Under the pieces are notes generated by a model. It was not told the DNA's origin. It saw nothing but the letters and a program-made list of their open reading frames with translations, and made no database searches. This document shows, in pieces, positions 26,602 to 34,902 of a stretch of 64,000 nucleotides of DNA; the first letter of the stretch is position 1; each line of letters opens with the position of its first letter. Source of the DNA: CAXXOK01 sp963675365 (lineage in GTDB: Bacteria; Bacillota; Clostridia; Christensenellales; Aristaeellaceae); the NCBI GenBank assembly GCA_963675365.2, contig CAXXVA010000002.1:1-64000 (forward strand), written 5' to 3'. Made by a program: the position numbers and the translations under genes.

Positions 26602-27609
26602 ATGAAAAAGGTATTCGCATGGATTCTTGTGCTGACTCTGATGATCAGCGTGGTCGCAATGGCGGGCGCGATGACCATGACCCTGGGTCACTTCGGCAAA
26701 TTGCCGGAAACCGGCGACCCCCTTGGCACGGCCGCGCAGGCTTTTGCCGATAAGCTGGACGAGCTTTCCGGCGGCATGCTGGATGTGGATGTCCGCGGCG
26801 ACAGCGTGCTGGGCAACGCCAAGGAAATGATCGAGCAGACCCAGCAGGGCCTGATCGAAGCGTGCCTGGTATCCCAGGGAACGCTGGACAAATACGACAT
26901 CCGCTATGCGTTCGTTACCGCGCCGTATATGTTCTCCGGATATGACCAAGCCTACGCCGTGGTGGACGGCCCGTTCGCCGAGTGGGTGAACGACGGCACG
27001 CTGGAAGCCGCCGGGCTGCACTTCATCGGCGCCTGGGACTACGGATTCCGCATGCTGACCAACTCCGTCCGCGAAGTCAAGACCCCCGAAGACGTGAAGG
27101 GCCTCTTGATCCGCACGCCTTCCGAAGTGCAGAAAGTCGCTTGCTTTGAAGCGCTGGGCGCCACCGTACAGCCCCTTGCCTTCACCGAGCTTCTGCCGGC
27201 GCTCAAACAGGGCACCTTCGACGGTCAGGAAAACCCCATCGCCACCATCGTGAGCTTCAAGATGTGGGAAGTCAACCAGAAATACGTCAGCCTCACCCGG
27301 CACACCTGGGAGTCCGTCAACCTGGTCGTCAACAACGACTGGTGGATGAGCCTTTCCGCCGAGGAGCAGGGCTGGATTATGGAAGCCGACGATTATGCCA
27401 AGGGCGTGATGCGCGGCATGATCCAGAACGCCGAGGCCGAGTACATCGCGATCCTTGAGGAGAACGGCGTCACCGTGACCCCGGTGGATCTGGCGCTGTT
27501 CAAAGCCAAGATGGGCCCCGCCTGGGAAGCCGTGTCCGAATACGCCGGCGATACCGACGGCTCCATGCTTGCGAAGTTCCTCGAAATCGTTGACAGCACG
27601 CAGGAGTAA
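26602..27609 (+). CDS. dctP: TRAP transporter substrate-binding protein DctP
   Basis: This 335-residue protein captures an organic acid outside the membrane and hands it to the DctQM permease. A signal peptide (VFAWILVLTLMISVVAMAGA) is followed by the DctP fold; the family arginine that binds carboxylate is in LLIRTPSEVQ, and GTFDGQENPI is a strong signature. There is no lipobox, so it may be released unless the signal stays uncleaved. The start has GGGGAGG upstream. The stop is followed after five bases by a family B element, which lies between it and the permease genes. Substrate cannot be told from sequence. Confidence 0.94.
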   Translation: MKKVFAWILVLTLMISVVAMAGAMTMTLGHFGKLPETGDPLGTAAQAFADKLDELSGGMLDVDVRGDSVLGNAKEMIEQTQQGLIEACLVSQGTLDKYDIRYAFVTAPYMFSGYDQAYAVVDGPFAEWVNDGTLEAAGLHFIGAWDYGFRMLTNSVREVKTPEDVKGLLIRTPSEVQKVACFEALGATVQPLAFTELLPALKQGTFDGQENPIATIVSFKMWEVNQKYVSLTRHTWESVNLVVNNDWWMSLSAEEQGWIMEADDYAKGVMRGMIQNAEAEYIAILEENGVTVTPVDLALFKAKMGPAWEAVSEYAGDTDGSMLAKFLEIVDSTQE

Positions 27610-27614
27610 GCGCT

Positions 27615-27779
27615 TCGGTAAACGCTGAAAAAATCACCTGCACGCGGGCGATTGCATTTTCGCCATCTTGCGCATTCGGAACCCTTGACGTAGCGCCGCT
27701 ACGACTATGGGTTCCGAATGTGTAACCTGACAACAATTCAATTCACCGGCATACATGCGCTTTTCTCATCGTTTGCCTG
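27615..27779 (+). repeat. Post-stop palindromic element, family B copy 4, inside the TRAP operon
   Basis: The ends are CGGTAAACGCTGA and the reverse complement of TCATCGTTTGCCTG. The inner stem is a perfect 11 bp (ATTCGGAACCC with GGGTTCCGAAT) around a 24-base loop (27685-27708) with TTGACGTAGCGCCGCTAC. It sits between dctP and dctM in the sense direction. The remaining 120 bases before dctM hold only a weak, unsupported open frame. Confidence 0.9.
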
Positions 27780-27900
27780 TGCTTTGCTTGGCTGATGAGA
27801 AAGGCGTTCATGGTACTGCCGGTATTTCGCTTGATGTGCGTGCTCGCTTTTTCCTCGGTCGCTATGCTTTACTTGATCAAGCAAGGGGGCTCCTTCCGAT

Positions 27901-29184
27901 ATGGTTGCACTCATAGTGAGTTTGGTTCTTCTGGCGCTGATGTTCATCGGGGTTCCGGTATGCGTTGCGATGGGCATCACCAGCGCGGGCGCGTTCGTGG
28001 CGCTTGACATGGCAAGGCTTTTGCCGGCGCTGGCGCAGCGCGTGTTCTACGGCACTACCGGGTTTACAATGCTGGCGATTCCGTTTTTCATCCTCGCGGG
28101 CAACCTGATGAACGTCGGCGGCATTACCGACCGCATCTTCAACTTCGCCAAGGCCATGGTCGGGCACTGGCCCGGCGGGCTTGGGCAGGTGAACGTGGTC
28201 TCGTCGGTAATTTTCTCGGGTATGTCCGGCGCGGCCGTGGCCGACGCGGCCGGGCTTGGCTCCATCGAAATCAAGGCCATGAACGACGCGGGATTTGACG
28301 AGACGTTCTCGGCGTCCATTACCGCCGCGTCGTCCACCATCGGGCCGGTGATTCCGCCGTCGATCCCGTTTGTGGTGTACTCGGCCTTTACCTCCACCAC
28401 TGTGCCGCGGCTGTTTGCCGCGGGGTTTATCCCGGGCCTTCTGATGGCGCTGGCGATGATGATCTGCGTGTACTTCATCTCCAAAAAGCGCAAGTATCCC
28501 GTAGGCCAGAAGATGCCCTGGAAACTCCGGTTCAAGTACCTGTGGGAAGCGCTGCCGAGCCTGACGACCATCGTGATCATCGTCGGCGGTATCCTGGGCG
28601 GCATCTTCACGCCGACCGAGGCGGCGATCATCGCGACGTTCTACGCGTTTTTCTTAAGCTGCGTGGTGTACAAGCAGCTCAAGTTCAAGGATATCTTCAA
28701 GGTCCTCTACGACAGCCTGAAAACCAGCTGCAAGACGCTGTTCATTATCGCCGTGGCAAACTTCCTCGCCTGGTTTATGATCCGGCTGCGCATTCCCGAC
28801 CAGATCATCGCGGGGCTCTTAAGCGTGACGACGAACCCGCAGTTACTGATCCTGATCATCGTGGGCATCCTGCTGGTGCTGGGCATGTTCCTGGAAGGCA
28901 TCGCGGTGATCCTGATCGTCACGCCGATCTTCCTGCCCATTATCGCCCAAATCGGCATGGATCAGGTGCAGTTCGGCGTGATCATCGTGCTGGCATCGAT
29001 GGTCGGGCTATTAACGCCGCCGGTGGGCATGAGCCTGTACGCGGTGTGTTCGATCACCAAGGTGGAGTTGATGGCGCTGTCCAAGGCGGTGCTGCCGTAT
29101 GTGATCGGCATCATCGTCGTGCTGCTACTGTGCGCGTACTGGGCGCCGTTTTCGATGTGGATTCCCACGCTTCTGTACGGTTAA
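27901..29184 (+). CDS. dctM: TRAP transporter large permease DctM
   Basis: The 427-residue protein has about 12 membrane helices and moves the substrate using a sodium or proton gradient. Family blocks include GMSGAAVADAAGLGSIEIKA, ASSTIGPVIPPSIPFVVY, FTPTEAAIIATFYAFF and LTPPVGMSLYAVCSIT. The length matches the family. The ribosome site is GGGGG, about 12 bases from the ATG, which is a little far. dctM precedes dctQ here; most TRAP operons run P-Q-M. Confidence 0.95.
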   Translation: MVALIVSLVLLALMFIGVPVCVAMGITSAGAFVALDMARLLPALAQRVFYGTTGFTMLAIPFFILAGNLMNVGGITDRIFNFAKAMVGHWPGGLGQVNVVSSVIFSGMSGAAVADAAGLGSIEIKAMNDAGFDETFSASITAASSTIGPVIPPSIPFVVYSAFTSTTVPRLFAAGFIPGLLMALAMMICVYFISKKRKYPVGQKMPWKLRFKYLWEALPSLTTIVIIVGGILGGIFTPTEAAIIATFYAFFLSCVVYKQLKFKDIFKVLYDSLKTSCKTLFIIAVANFLAWFMIRLRIPDQIIAGLLSVTTNPQLLILIIVGILLVLGMFLEGIAVILIVTPIFLPIIAQIGMDQVQFGVIIVLASMVGLLTPPVGMSLYAVCSITKVELMALSKAVLPYVIGIIVVLLLCAYWAPFSMWIPTLLYG

Positions 29185-29193
29185 GGAGGGATG

Positions 29194-29730
29194 ATGATGA
29201 AATTCCTGGCTGTATTGAGAAAAATTGATACCGTCACCGCCTGGGTCCTCAAGGTGATCGCGGTCGGGCTGAGCCTTGTGATCGCGTTCGTGCTGCTTGG
29301 GCGCGTGATTCTGCGGCTGCCGTTCTTCACCTCGTCGATGGCGTGGTCGGAGGAGATCGTGGAGCTGACCATGGCGTGGATGATCCTGACGATGGCGACG
29401 CTGCTGTTCCGCGACGGGGAGCACTTCCGCGTGGAGCTCGTGGAAAAGAAGTGGAGCGGGAAACCGGTGATGAAGTACATCAACCTCTTCATTACGCTGG
29501 TCAGCCTGCTGTTCGTGGGAATGCTTCTTTTCTACGGCGTGAAGTTCATGATTCCGCAGACGCAGTTTTCACCCATACTCAAAATCAATCACCGCTTCTA
29601 CTACGCAAGCGTCCCCATCAACGCGTTTTTGATGTGCCTGTACCTGATCCGCGATCTGGTACGCAATATTCTGGCGTTCCGGCATCCGAAATGCGATTTG
29701 CCAAAGGCGATGGATTACGCCGCCGAGTGA
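29194..29730 (+). CDS. dctQ: TRAP transporter small permease DctQ
   Basis: The 178-residue protein has four membrane helices in the DctQ pattern (VLKVIAVGLSLVIAFVLLGR; MAWSEEIVELTMAWMILTMA; LFITLVSLLFVGMLLFYGV; and PINAFLMCLYLIRDLV). It pairs with DctM. Three ATGs lie in tandem at 29191-29199; I chose 29194, which is best spaced from AAGGAGGG. Its stop is followed after three bases by a family C palindromic element, then a terminator. Confidence 0.9.
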   Translation: MMKFLAVLRKIDTVTAWVLKVIAVGLSLVIAFVLLGRVILRLPFFTSSMAWSEEIVELTMAWMILTMATLLFRDGEHFRVELVEKKWSGKPVMKYINLFITLVSLLFVGMLLFYGVKFMIPQTQFSPILKINHRFYYASVPINAFLMCLYLIRDLVRNILAFRHPKCDLPKAMDYAAE

Positions 29731-29733
29731 TGG

Positions 29734-29862
29734 GCAAGCCTGCCCATAATACCCAATCTGCGGTGTTGGCTGCGTCGGGTTTTCGCATCACTTACGCTTC
29801 GAGTAAGCTCAGCTTAACCCTCCTTACCGCCTAGCATCTCGGGCATTCTGAACAGGCTGGCA
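29734..29862 (+). repeat. Post-stop palindromic element, family C copy 1
   Basis: The element starts three bases after the dctQ stop. The ends pair as GCAAGCCTG and CAGGCTGGC. A stem GGGTT/AACCC (29777-29781, 29816-29820) encloses TCGCATCA and a nested stem CTTAC/GTAAG. The second copy at 53598 has the same TCGCATCA and CTAGCATCTC words but different stem bases that still pair. Confidence 0.75.
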
Positions 29863-29893
29863 GCAATCTTCAACAACGTTTTCATCAAAACAT

Positions 29894-29920
29894 AAAAAGC
29901 CGCGCAATGCGCGGCTTTTT
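29894..29920. terminator. Terminator closing the TRAP operon
   Basis: AAAAAGCCGCGC and GCGCGGCTTTTT form a perfect stem around AAT with A and T runs on both sides, so it can work in both directions. Confidence 0.9.
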
Positions 29921-29950
29921 GTTTGAGAAAGTCTTTCTACCTAAACCACA

Positions 29951-30116
29951 TGAGGCTAACGATGCGTAAAGAACAGGTATGATGCCGAGTGGAATTTTCG
30001 GCAGATTGGGCGTGTGGGGGACGAAGTAGTAGCAGCGCTACGTCGAGGAGCCCAAGGGCCCAAGATGGTGGAAAGGCAACCGGCAGCGTGCCGGGGATTT
30101 ACGAAGTGTTAGCCTG
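29951..30116 (-). repeat. Post-stop palindromic element, family B copy 5
   Basis: Read with the GntR gene, it begins five bases after that gene's stop. The ends are AGGCTAACACT and (reverse) AGGCTAACGATG. The loop (30023-30046) is the conserved 24 bases with TCGACGTAGCGCTGCTAC. The inner stem is partly broken, but outer TTGGGC/GCCCAA (30006-30011, 30058-30063) still pairs. This is the most decayed copy. Confidence 0.85.
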
Positions 30117-30120
30117 AAAA

Positions 30121-30795
30121 TTATTGTTCTGTAAAGTAATCTTTCAGATCGGAGAACAGCAGCTTGCCCAGGCGGGTGATGCCGCCGAAGAGGTGCTTTT
30201 GCATCAGGGGGCGGATGGCGTCCACGTCGCCGTTTTCCAGCGCCGTGAGCAGCAGTTCGTGTTCTTCCACGATCTGGTTGAAGTTTTTAATTTCCACGAT
30301 ATCCAGCATCCGAAAGCGCGTATAGTGGCAGTTGGAATTGCGGATCAAATCCCACAGATATTCCTTGCGGGTGGCGTTGAACCAGGTTTCGTGCAGCTGG
30401 CTGTCCAGCTCGTAAAACTCGCGGGCGGTGAAGTTGTCGCTTTTAATCAGCTGCACCATGGAGTTGTGGATATGGCGCAGGCGCTCCAGCTCCAGCACGT
30501 TTGGAATGCGGATGAAATCCTCCAGCACGAAGGTTTCCACCGCGATGCGCATGTAGATGATCTGGTTGATGATGTTGAAGTTCATGCGCGTAACCTGCGT
30601 GCGCTTGTAAGGCGTGATGGACACCAAATCGCACAGGCGGAGTTCCTGCAGCACCGAGCGGATGGGCGACCTCGATACGCCGAAACGATCGCACAGCTCG
30701 TTTTCGGACAGACTTTCGCCGGGCGCGATCTTGAGCGTGAGGATTTCTTCCTCTAAAATGCGGAATATCTCCCGGCTGGAATATCGTTCGGGCAT
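30121..30795 (-). CDS. GntR-family regulator (FadR/FCD subfamily)
   Basis: The 224-residue protein has an N-terminal winged helix-turn-helix (about 8-70: EEEILTLKIAPGESLSENEL, then CDRFGVSRSPIRSVLQEL) and a C-terminal all-helical FCD domain (about 80-215). Metal-ligand candidates are in YELDSQLHETWFNA and near the end in MQKHLFGG. Such proteins bind a small acid and release DNA. It converges on the TRAP operon, and the 12-mer ATGGATACAAGA occurs both in its own upstream region (30955-30966, inverted) and at the TRAP promoter, so it is the likely controller of both. Confidence 0.92.
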   Translation of the reverse strand: MPERYSSREIFRILEEEILTLKIAPGESLSENELCDRFGVSRSPIRSVLQELRLCDLVSITPYKRTQVTRMNFNIINQIIYMRIAVETFVLEDFIRIPNVLELERLRHIHNSMVQLIKSDNFTAREFYELDSQLHETWFNATRKEYLWDLIRNSNCHYTRFRMLDIVEIKNFNQIVEEHELLLTALENGDVDAIRPLMQKHLFGGITRLGKLLFSDLKDYFTEQ

Positions 30796-31325
30796 GTGAT
30801 AAGCTCCTTCGTCATAAAAATAACAACTTTGAACTATTGTATCATGCGTCGGTGGTTACGTCAACCATCTGTATACGAATTCGGATATAAAAAATACAAA
30901 CAATGTATTCCGTTGGAAAAATTCGAGCGGGAATCACAATAAAGCGGGAATTCGTCTTGTATCCATGAGGGCATAAGAAATGTACGAATTGTGATTTTGC
31001 TTCGATCGACCCGCGGTATATCGCAAAGCGGGAGAGCGCCGCCGCCCATGCTCCGGCAGCGAACACAGACGGTGGATTGCGACCGGTTTAGAATTACTAA
31101 AAACAGCAGATATTGGATTGAAACGCGTGCATATTTATGCTATGATGAATCTCGTTATGGCCTGTAAGATGCAAAATATTACTGAAAGAATCGATTGAAT
31201 GGGGCAAATTTGCCAATGAATAGACAATATATACGGATGAATAGTTGGATATTTGCAATAAACGGTTTTGGGTTGTTTTCCGGCACAAACTGCCCTGATC
31301 GCATGATCCCAGGAGTTGTTTTCTG
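30796..31325. promoter_or_regulatory. AT-rich regulatory gap with a TRAP-type operator copy
   Basis: This 530-base gap lies between the divergent GntR gene and the first surface-family gene. It contains TCTTGTATCCAT at 30955-30966, the exact inverse of the operator at 26435. CTGTATACGAAT near 30870 is another possible half-site cluster. It is clearly richer in A and T than the genes around it. I see no supported gene inside; the short open frames lack ribosome sites and family features. Confidence 0.5.
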
Positions 31326-33465
31326 ATGAGAACGATGATCAAACTGCTATACTCCCTGTTCGTTTCCACGGCGCTGGTGCTATGCCTGCCCGGTCTGGCG
31401 GCGCTGGCGGCGGACGCGACGGAAATTATCCTCAGCCAGGCGATCCTGAACGCGGCCACGCCCTACTGGGCAAACGGCAGCGCCACGGCGCAGGCGCAGC
31501 TGAGCGACTGGAACGCCTACTTCGACACCGCATCCGCTACATTGATCCTCAAAGATGCGCAGATGCAAGCGTTTACGCCGGTGACCGGATATACTACCGT
31601 CGCCGTGGCTGCCTTGGAAGCCAACGGCGATCTGGCGATAGAATTGACCGGAACATCCACGGTGACGGACGATCAGCTGACGGTGGGTGCGGGAATGCCA
31701 TTTACGACCATAGGCATTTTTACAACTGGGGCGCTGACGGTGTCGGGCAGCGGCAGTCTGAACGTCGCGATGACGAAACAGCATACCTTTGGAGTGTACG
31801 CCCAGGGAAACCTGGAGTGGCTGAGCGGCAGTTATCATTGCGAGATGACAGTGGAGCATGCGGAAGCCTTTGGCATGACCTCGCATGGGGATCATTTTCT
31901 GATCGCCGGGGGGGGATTTGTACATCCACAATACGGCGTCTGACGCGTATGGTTTATCGACGTCCAACCACCTTTTCCGTATGACGGGCGGCAATGTACA
32001 GTGTACGGTGGAAAGCAGCCAGACTGCCCTTGGTTCGGTGCATAACCATGGATTATGGGCGGAAGCGATTTCGCTGGAAGGCGGAACGGCGGTATTCCAG
32101 GCGCTGTCGGGAGACCATGGTTATGGATTGTACGTGCCTGGCGGCAGAGTGAACGTGACCGGCGGAACATTTACCTTTGCGGGAGCCGCGAGCGCCGTGC
32201 TCACCTATCTGAACACGTGGGGACTGCAGCAGCCGGCCGACGGCGTTTCTATCTATACGGCCGAAGCGGCGGATGGCAGCACGCGGCGCATGTGGCGTTC
32301 TGCCGCCGACGGCCGACTGGAAAGCTATTTAGATGTCTATGGATACTATACGACCTCCGATTTTCGCTACGTTCACTTTGGTCTGCTGCCCGAGGCGACG
32401 GATGTGGTCCTCAACCAGGCAAGGCTGAACGGCTTGACGCCCTACTGGGCAAACGGCAGCACCACGGCGCAGGCGCAGCTGAGCGACTGGAACGCGTATT
32501 TTGATTGGGAAACGTCTACCTTGACGTTGAAAAACGCCGAGGTGAATCTGTTTGCTTCGCTCTGGGACGACCCTGCGGCGTACAGCTATATACAGGCTAA
32601 CGGAGATATAACGCTGGAATTGCAAGGCAACAGCAGAGTGACGGAGAAGGACGCGTATCCGGCAACCGCGTCCGATGTGATAGCCATGAACACAAAAGGC
32701 GACTTGACGGTGACCGGCTCCGGCGCGCTGGATGTACAGCTGCATACGGATACGGCGGTTTGCCTGGGTATGAACAGCCAAAAGGATTTGTTCTGGTACG
32801 GGGGTGCGCTTGCGTTCAAGGGAATCTCGCGATTGGCGGCGGCCTATGGCCTGGCGGCATCCGGGGACAGGCTGTTTATTGACGGCGGAAAAATTGAGTT
32901 GTACTGCAAGGGGACGCGCGTGGAAGCCGTCAGCGTGCCGGGCGGCGAGTTCCGCCTGACCGGCGGTTTTCTGGATTGTACGGGAATTGCCACAGTCTAT
33001 GAAAGCCTGGGGATCGGCAGCGGCACGGCAACGTTTGCGGGCGGCATGGCAACGGCGCAGGCGTAGGGAGGCACGGCGGCCTATGGCCTGTACTACGCGG
33101 CGGGCGCGCCGGAGATATCGGGCGGGCCTTTGGCATTTGCGGGGGATAGCGCGGCGATTGCCACCAACGGCGGACAGCAGCCCCGCATGACGACGGAAGG
33201 AATCAAAGTCTACGTATCCCGCTTGACTAACGGCAGCGACAAATGGCGCTGGAGCTTGAGACAAAACAAGCTGTTAGCCACATGGATCGGATACAAGAAT
33301 TCAATGTACCGTTATGTGGAATTTATTCCGCCGTCTCCTCCGCAGACCGGCGACGGCGCAAGACCGTGGCTTTGGGCGGGAATTGCCCTGCTGTGCGCTG
33401 TTCTCGCCGGCGCGGGACTGTATGTGCCGCGAAGAAGAAAACGCATACACGGAACGCCGATATGA
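31326..33465 (+). pseudogene. Two-module PQTG-type surface protein, interrupted by a G8 frameshift and an amber codon
   Basis: Joined, the frames give about 713 residues: signal peptide (MRTMIKLLYSLFVSTALVL), two copies of a repeated module that opens with TPYWANGS and WNAYFD (near 31460 and 32440), and a C-terminal sorting tail PPQTGDG, hydrophobic helix, PRRRKR. The module carries strings such as LTVTGSGALDVQL and FRLTGGF that look like rungs of a beta-helix. The frame breaks at eight G (31908-31915); removing one G restores LIAGGDLYIHNTASDAYG. A TAG at 33064-33066 interrupts the second module, after which the frame continues to the anchor. The ATG follows AGGAG. As read, only a 205-residue secreted fragment would be made. 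Sequence error, decay or phase variation are all possible. Confidence 0.8.
31908..31915 (+). other. G8 homopolymer tract causing the frameshift
   Basis: Eight consecutive G lie inside the coding region of the first surface-family gene. With seven G the protein reads through to 33064. Such tracts slip during replication and can switch surface proteins on and off, but they are also common places for read errors. Confidence 0.7.
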
Positions 33466-33737
33466 TTTTTCCGGGGCTGCTCCGGCAGCCCTGTTTGATT
33501 GCGAAAACGACAAGCACAAGCAATTGAACGGCGGCAATGCGCAATGCGAACAAAGGAAATCAGCCGCCAGGGGCATACGGTATGAATGTATAAACAATCA
33601 TTTTTGGCGGCGGGAGAATACAACCATATATTTAGTAGAAACGAGACAATATAAGGCTTGCAATACACAATCCCTTGTGCTAAACTAGTCTCAAAGTAGC
33701 ATAAATATACTATTAGTGTATATTGAATGGAGCGTTT

Positions 33738-34874
33738 ATGAGCTTGAATGGCAGATTTCGACGGTTAATTGGTTGGTTTATCGTATTAAGCTGTTTCGCG
33801 CTGCTGATACCGCACGCGGCGGCGGCGCCGGGACCCGCTGTGGAGGTGTATGTGGGCGGCGTGGAGCTCGACGCGGCAACGCCGTATTATCAGAACGGTA
33901 GTTCCACGGCGTTTGCAAGCAGTCCAGCCGGCGGATGGAACGCCTACTTTGACGCGGCGGCCGCGACGCTCAAGCTGCAGAATATCGAAATTACCGATCT
34001 GACGTTTCTGCAGGGCAGCACAACGGAAAAGAGCTTTATTGAAATCTACGGCAACGCCGCCCTGGAACTGATTGGCGACAACAAGCTGCTGTTTGTCGGC
34101 AGTCCTGCGGCCGGGCCGGACTTTGCGTACGGCGTATACGTTTACGGCGATCTTTCGGTCCGCGGCAGCGGCAGTCTTTCGATCGCCATCCAGAGTAAGA
34201 ACAGTGTGTACGGCATGTACTCGTTATATGGCCTGTATTTTTACGACGGATCGATGACCTTGCGGCTGCAATCGTCCGTGTCGCGGGGGATCGTAGCTAC
34301 TGTAGTGATTATCGACGGCGCGCAGATTGACGTCGGCGTCGAAGGTGTCGAGTGCTTCGGCGTATCCGGGGAAGATTTGACGCTCAAGAGCGGTACCCTG
34401 GACGTAAACGTAGAATCTACTTATTCTTTTGCCTACGGCGTAGTGGCCATAGCTCTCAGCCTGCAGGGCGGCAGGATGGAAACCGATGCCTTCGGCACGG
34501 GCGAAACGTGCGGTCTGTATTATCAAGACGGCACGCTGGAAGCTTCCGGCGGGCAGTTTGTGATGTCGGGAGAGACAAGCGCCATCGCGCATGGTAAAAA
34601 CGGCACGGATATTCAGTCGCCCGCGGCGGGTATGGAGATATTCGTATCGGCGGACCGGGCCGGAAGCATCAAAACACAGTGGTTTTCACCCGCGGATGGA
34701 TCCCTGACGTACGCAAACGGCACGCCGTCACCTTTCCTGTATGTAGAGTTCAGCCCGATTTATCCGCAGACCGGCGACGGGCGGACCCCCGTTCTCTGGG
34801 CGGGGATTGCGCTGGGTATACTGTTTTTGGCGGCGGGGACGTTCTTCGCTGCGGGACGACGGAAGAGCTGCTGA
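33738..34874 (+). CDS. PQTG-type surface protein, single module (paralog 2)
   Basis: The 378-residue product has a signal peptide (LIGWFIVLSCFALLIPHAAAA), one module with TPYYQNGSS and WNAYFDAAAATLKLQN, rungs such as LSVRGSGSLSIAIQ and LTLKSGTLDVNVE, a short linker with VYVG/IFVSADR strands, and a tail IYPQTGDG, helix, AAGRRKSC. The sorting motif lacks the first Leu of LPxTG. The start at 33738 follows GGAG by five bases; the TTG at 33723 is less likely. The 272 bases upstream hold a weak promoter region only. The next gene follows after 28 bp, so the two share a transcript. Confidence 0.85.
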   Translation: MSLNGRFRRLIGWFIVLSCFALLIPHAAAAPGPAVEVYVGGVELDAATPYYQNGSSTAFASSPAGGWNAYFDAAAATLKLQNIEITDLTFLQGSTTEKSFIEIYGNAALELIGDNKLLFVGSPAAGPDFAYGVYVYGDLSVRGSGSLSIAIQSKNSVYGMYSLYGLYFYDGSMTLRLQSSVSRGIVATVVIIDGAQIDVGVEGVECFGVSGEDLTLKSGTLDVNVESTYSFAYGVVAIALSLQGGRMETDAFGTGETCGLYYQDGTLEASGGQFVMSGETSAIAHGKNGTDIQSPAAGMEIFVSADRAGSIKTQWFSPADGSLTYANGTPSPFLYVEFSPIYPQTGDGRTPVLWAGIALGILFLAAGTFFAAGRRKSC

Positions 34875-34902
34875 CGGTGCAGAGTATTCTAGGAGGTTGG
34901 GT

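Noticed and set aside
27795..28007. 70-codon open frame before dctM with a hydrophobic start
   Set aside because: No ribosome site, runs into dctM in another frame, and partly comes from the edge of a repeat.
33301..33688. Several overlapping short frames after the first surface paralog
   Set aside because: No ribosome sites and no likeness to the surface family; the 272-base gap seems non-coding.
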